Shown in pieces: positions 63,792 through 64,000 of a stretch of DNA of 64,000 nt. The stretch comes from Marinobacterium_E sp035458585. Lineage in GTDB: Bacteria > Pseudomonadota > Gammaproteobacteria > Pseudomonadales > Balneatricaceae. How positions within the stretch are numbered: position 1 is the stretch's first letter; every line of letters starts with the position of its first letter. The notes below the pieces were generated by a model. That model saw only the letters and a list, made by a program, of their open reading frames with translations, was not told the DNA's origin and made no database searches. Location: positions 1 through 64,000 of the forward strand of contig DATHZN010000036.1 in the NCBI GenBank assembly GCA_035458585.1, read 5' to 3'. The translations under genes were made by a program, and so were the position numbers.

Positions 63792-63820
63792 TTGACCTAA
63801 ACGGAGTCGACACGTAAAAT
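63792..63820 (+). promoter_or_regulatory. Predicted promoter of the mltD-like gene
   Basis: -35 TTGACC (63792-63797) and -10 TAAAAT (63815-63820), 17-bp spacing, ending 40 bases before the ATG at 63861. A good sigma-70 match. Confidence 0.6.
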
Positions 63821-63860
63821 CCTCGGCAAAATTCGGGTCACATCTGTCAGGTTTTACGTA

Positions 63861-64000
63861 ATGGTTAGCAACGCGCGATTAGCAATAACGGCGCTCATAC
63901 TACTGGTTATCAGTGGCTGTCAGTCTGTTACACAGCCACACTCCAGTGCAAGCGCTACGCAAGAGGCGCCGATCCGCTACGTCAAGCGTGCCAGTTCTGA
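63861..64000 (+). CDS. mltD: Lipoprotein, probably lytic transglycosylase MltD (5' part)
   Basis: First 46 codons only. A signal peptide with hydrophobic core (ITALILLVI) and lipobox ISGC (Cys about 20) show a lipoprotein. The catalytic domain lies outside the window, so the MltD call rests on the lipobox and on the conserved gloB-mltD order. Another outer-membrane lipoprotein is possible. Confidence 0.6.
   Translation, partial: MVSNARLAITALILLVISGCQSVTQPHSSASATQEAPIRYVKRASS

Noticed and set aside
1..64000. Search for tRNA, rRNA, insertion sequence or prophage
   Set aside because: No cloverleaf-like sequence, rRNA segment, transposase or integrase was recognised by eye in the gaps.

Overview
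The window is chromosomal DNA from a gammaproteobacterium. Gene order and protein families resemble the Oceanospirillaceae/Pseudomonas side of the class. From established knowledge, the run rluC - rne - murB - LMW-PTP - kdsB - Trm112 - lpxK - exbD - exbB - comEC - DUF2062 - lolD - lolC matches the Pseudomonas aeruginosa order almost gene for gene. A Na+-translocating NADH:quinone reductase, a methylcitrate cycle with AcnD/PrpF, and FabV suggest a marine or halophilic heterotroph; that habitat is an inference. Almost all of the window is dense core housekeeping sequence. I saw no rRNA, tRNA, CRISPR array, insertion sequence, prophage or defence island.

Layout. 1-701: gene-poor, holding what looks like a decayed short gene pair and the terminator of the prp operon. 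702-7664 (-): methylcitrate operon gntR-prpB-prpC-acnD-prpF for propionyl-CoA oxidation, with two near-identical operator palindromes before the regulator and two inverted hairpin repeats between acnD and prpF. 7803-12609 (-): alpha/beta hydrolase, thrH, cysB, a chromosomal KfrA-like coiled-coil protein, rluC. 13088-16048 (+): rne with a long structured leader and a repeat-rich tail. 16156-22924 (-): murB to comEC, envelope and LPS genes tightly overlapped. 23038-27353: DUF2062, lolD-lolC (no lolE), PilZ, a small membrane protein and a YeeN-type YebC homologue.

27503-36105 (-): sthA, then nqrABCDEF-apbE-nqrM. This is a complete respiratory sodium pump with its flavin-insertion (ApbE) and iron-delivery (NqrM) maturation factors. 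36474-40336 (-): ybgC-tolQRAB, which stops at tolB: pal and cpoB are not there and nqrA follows instead. 40568-41157 (+): a rhodanese gene broken by one missing T. 41173-46649 (-): aspS-yebC-(VOC)-ruvC-ruvA-ruvB. 46884-54611: HIT protein, DUF482, small hypothetical genes, hemH, a membrane diguanylate cyclase, fabV, MaoC hydratase, DUF523. 54711-63760: proS, acylphosphatase, YihY, arsC-wrbA-DUF2069-sufS::sufE (a fused cysteine desulfurase/sulfur acceptor), dnaQ-rnhA-methyltransferase, gloB. The window ends inside an mltD-like gene.

I did not find a convincing wholly new multi-gene system. The points most worth checking are the hairpin repeats inside the prp operon, the single Lol permease, the tol operon without pal, the SufS-SufE fusion, the frameshifted rhodanese, the chromosomal KfrA-like protein and the decayed locus at the left edge.
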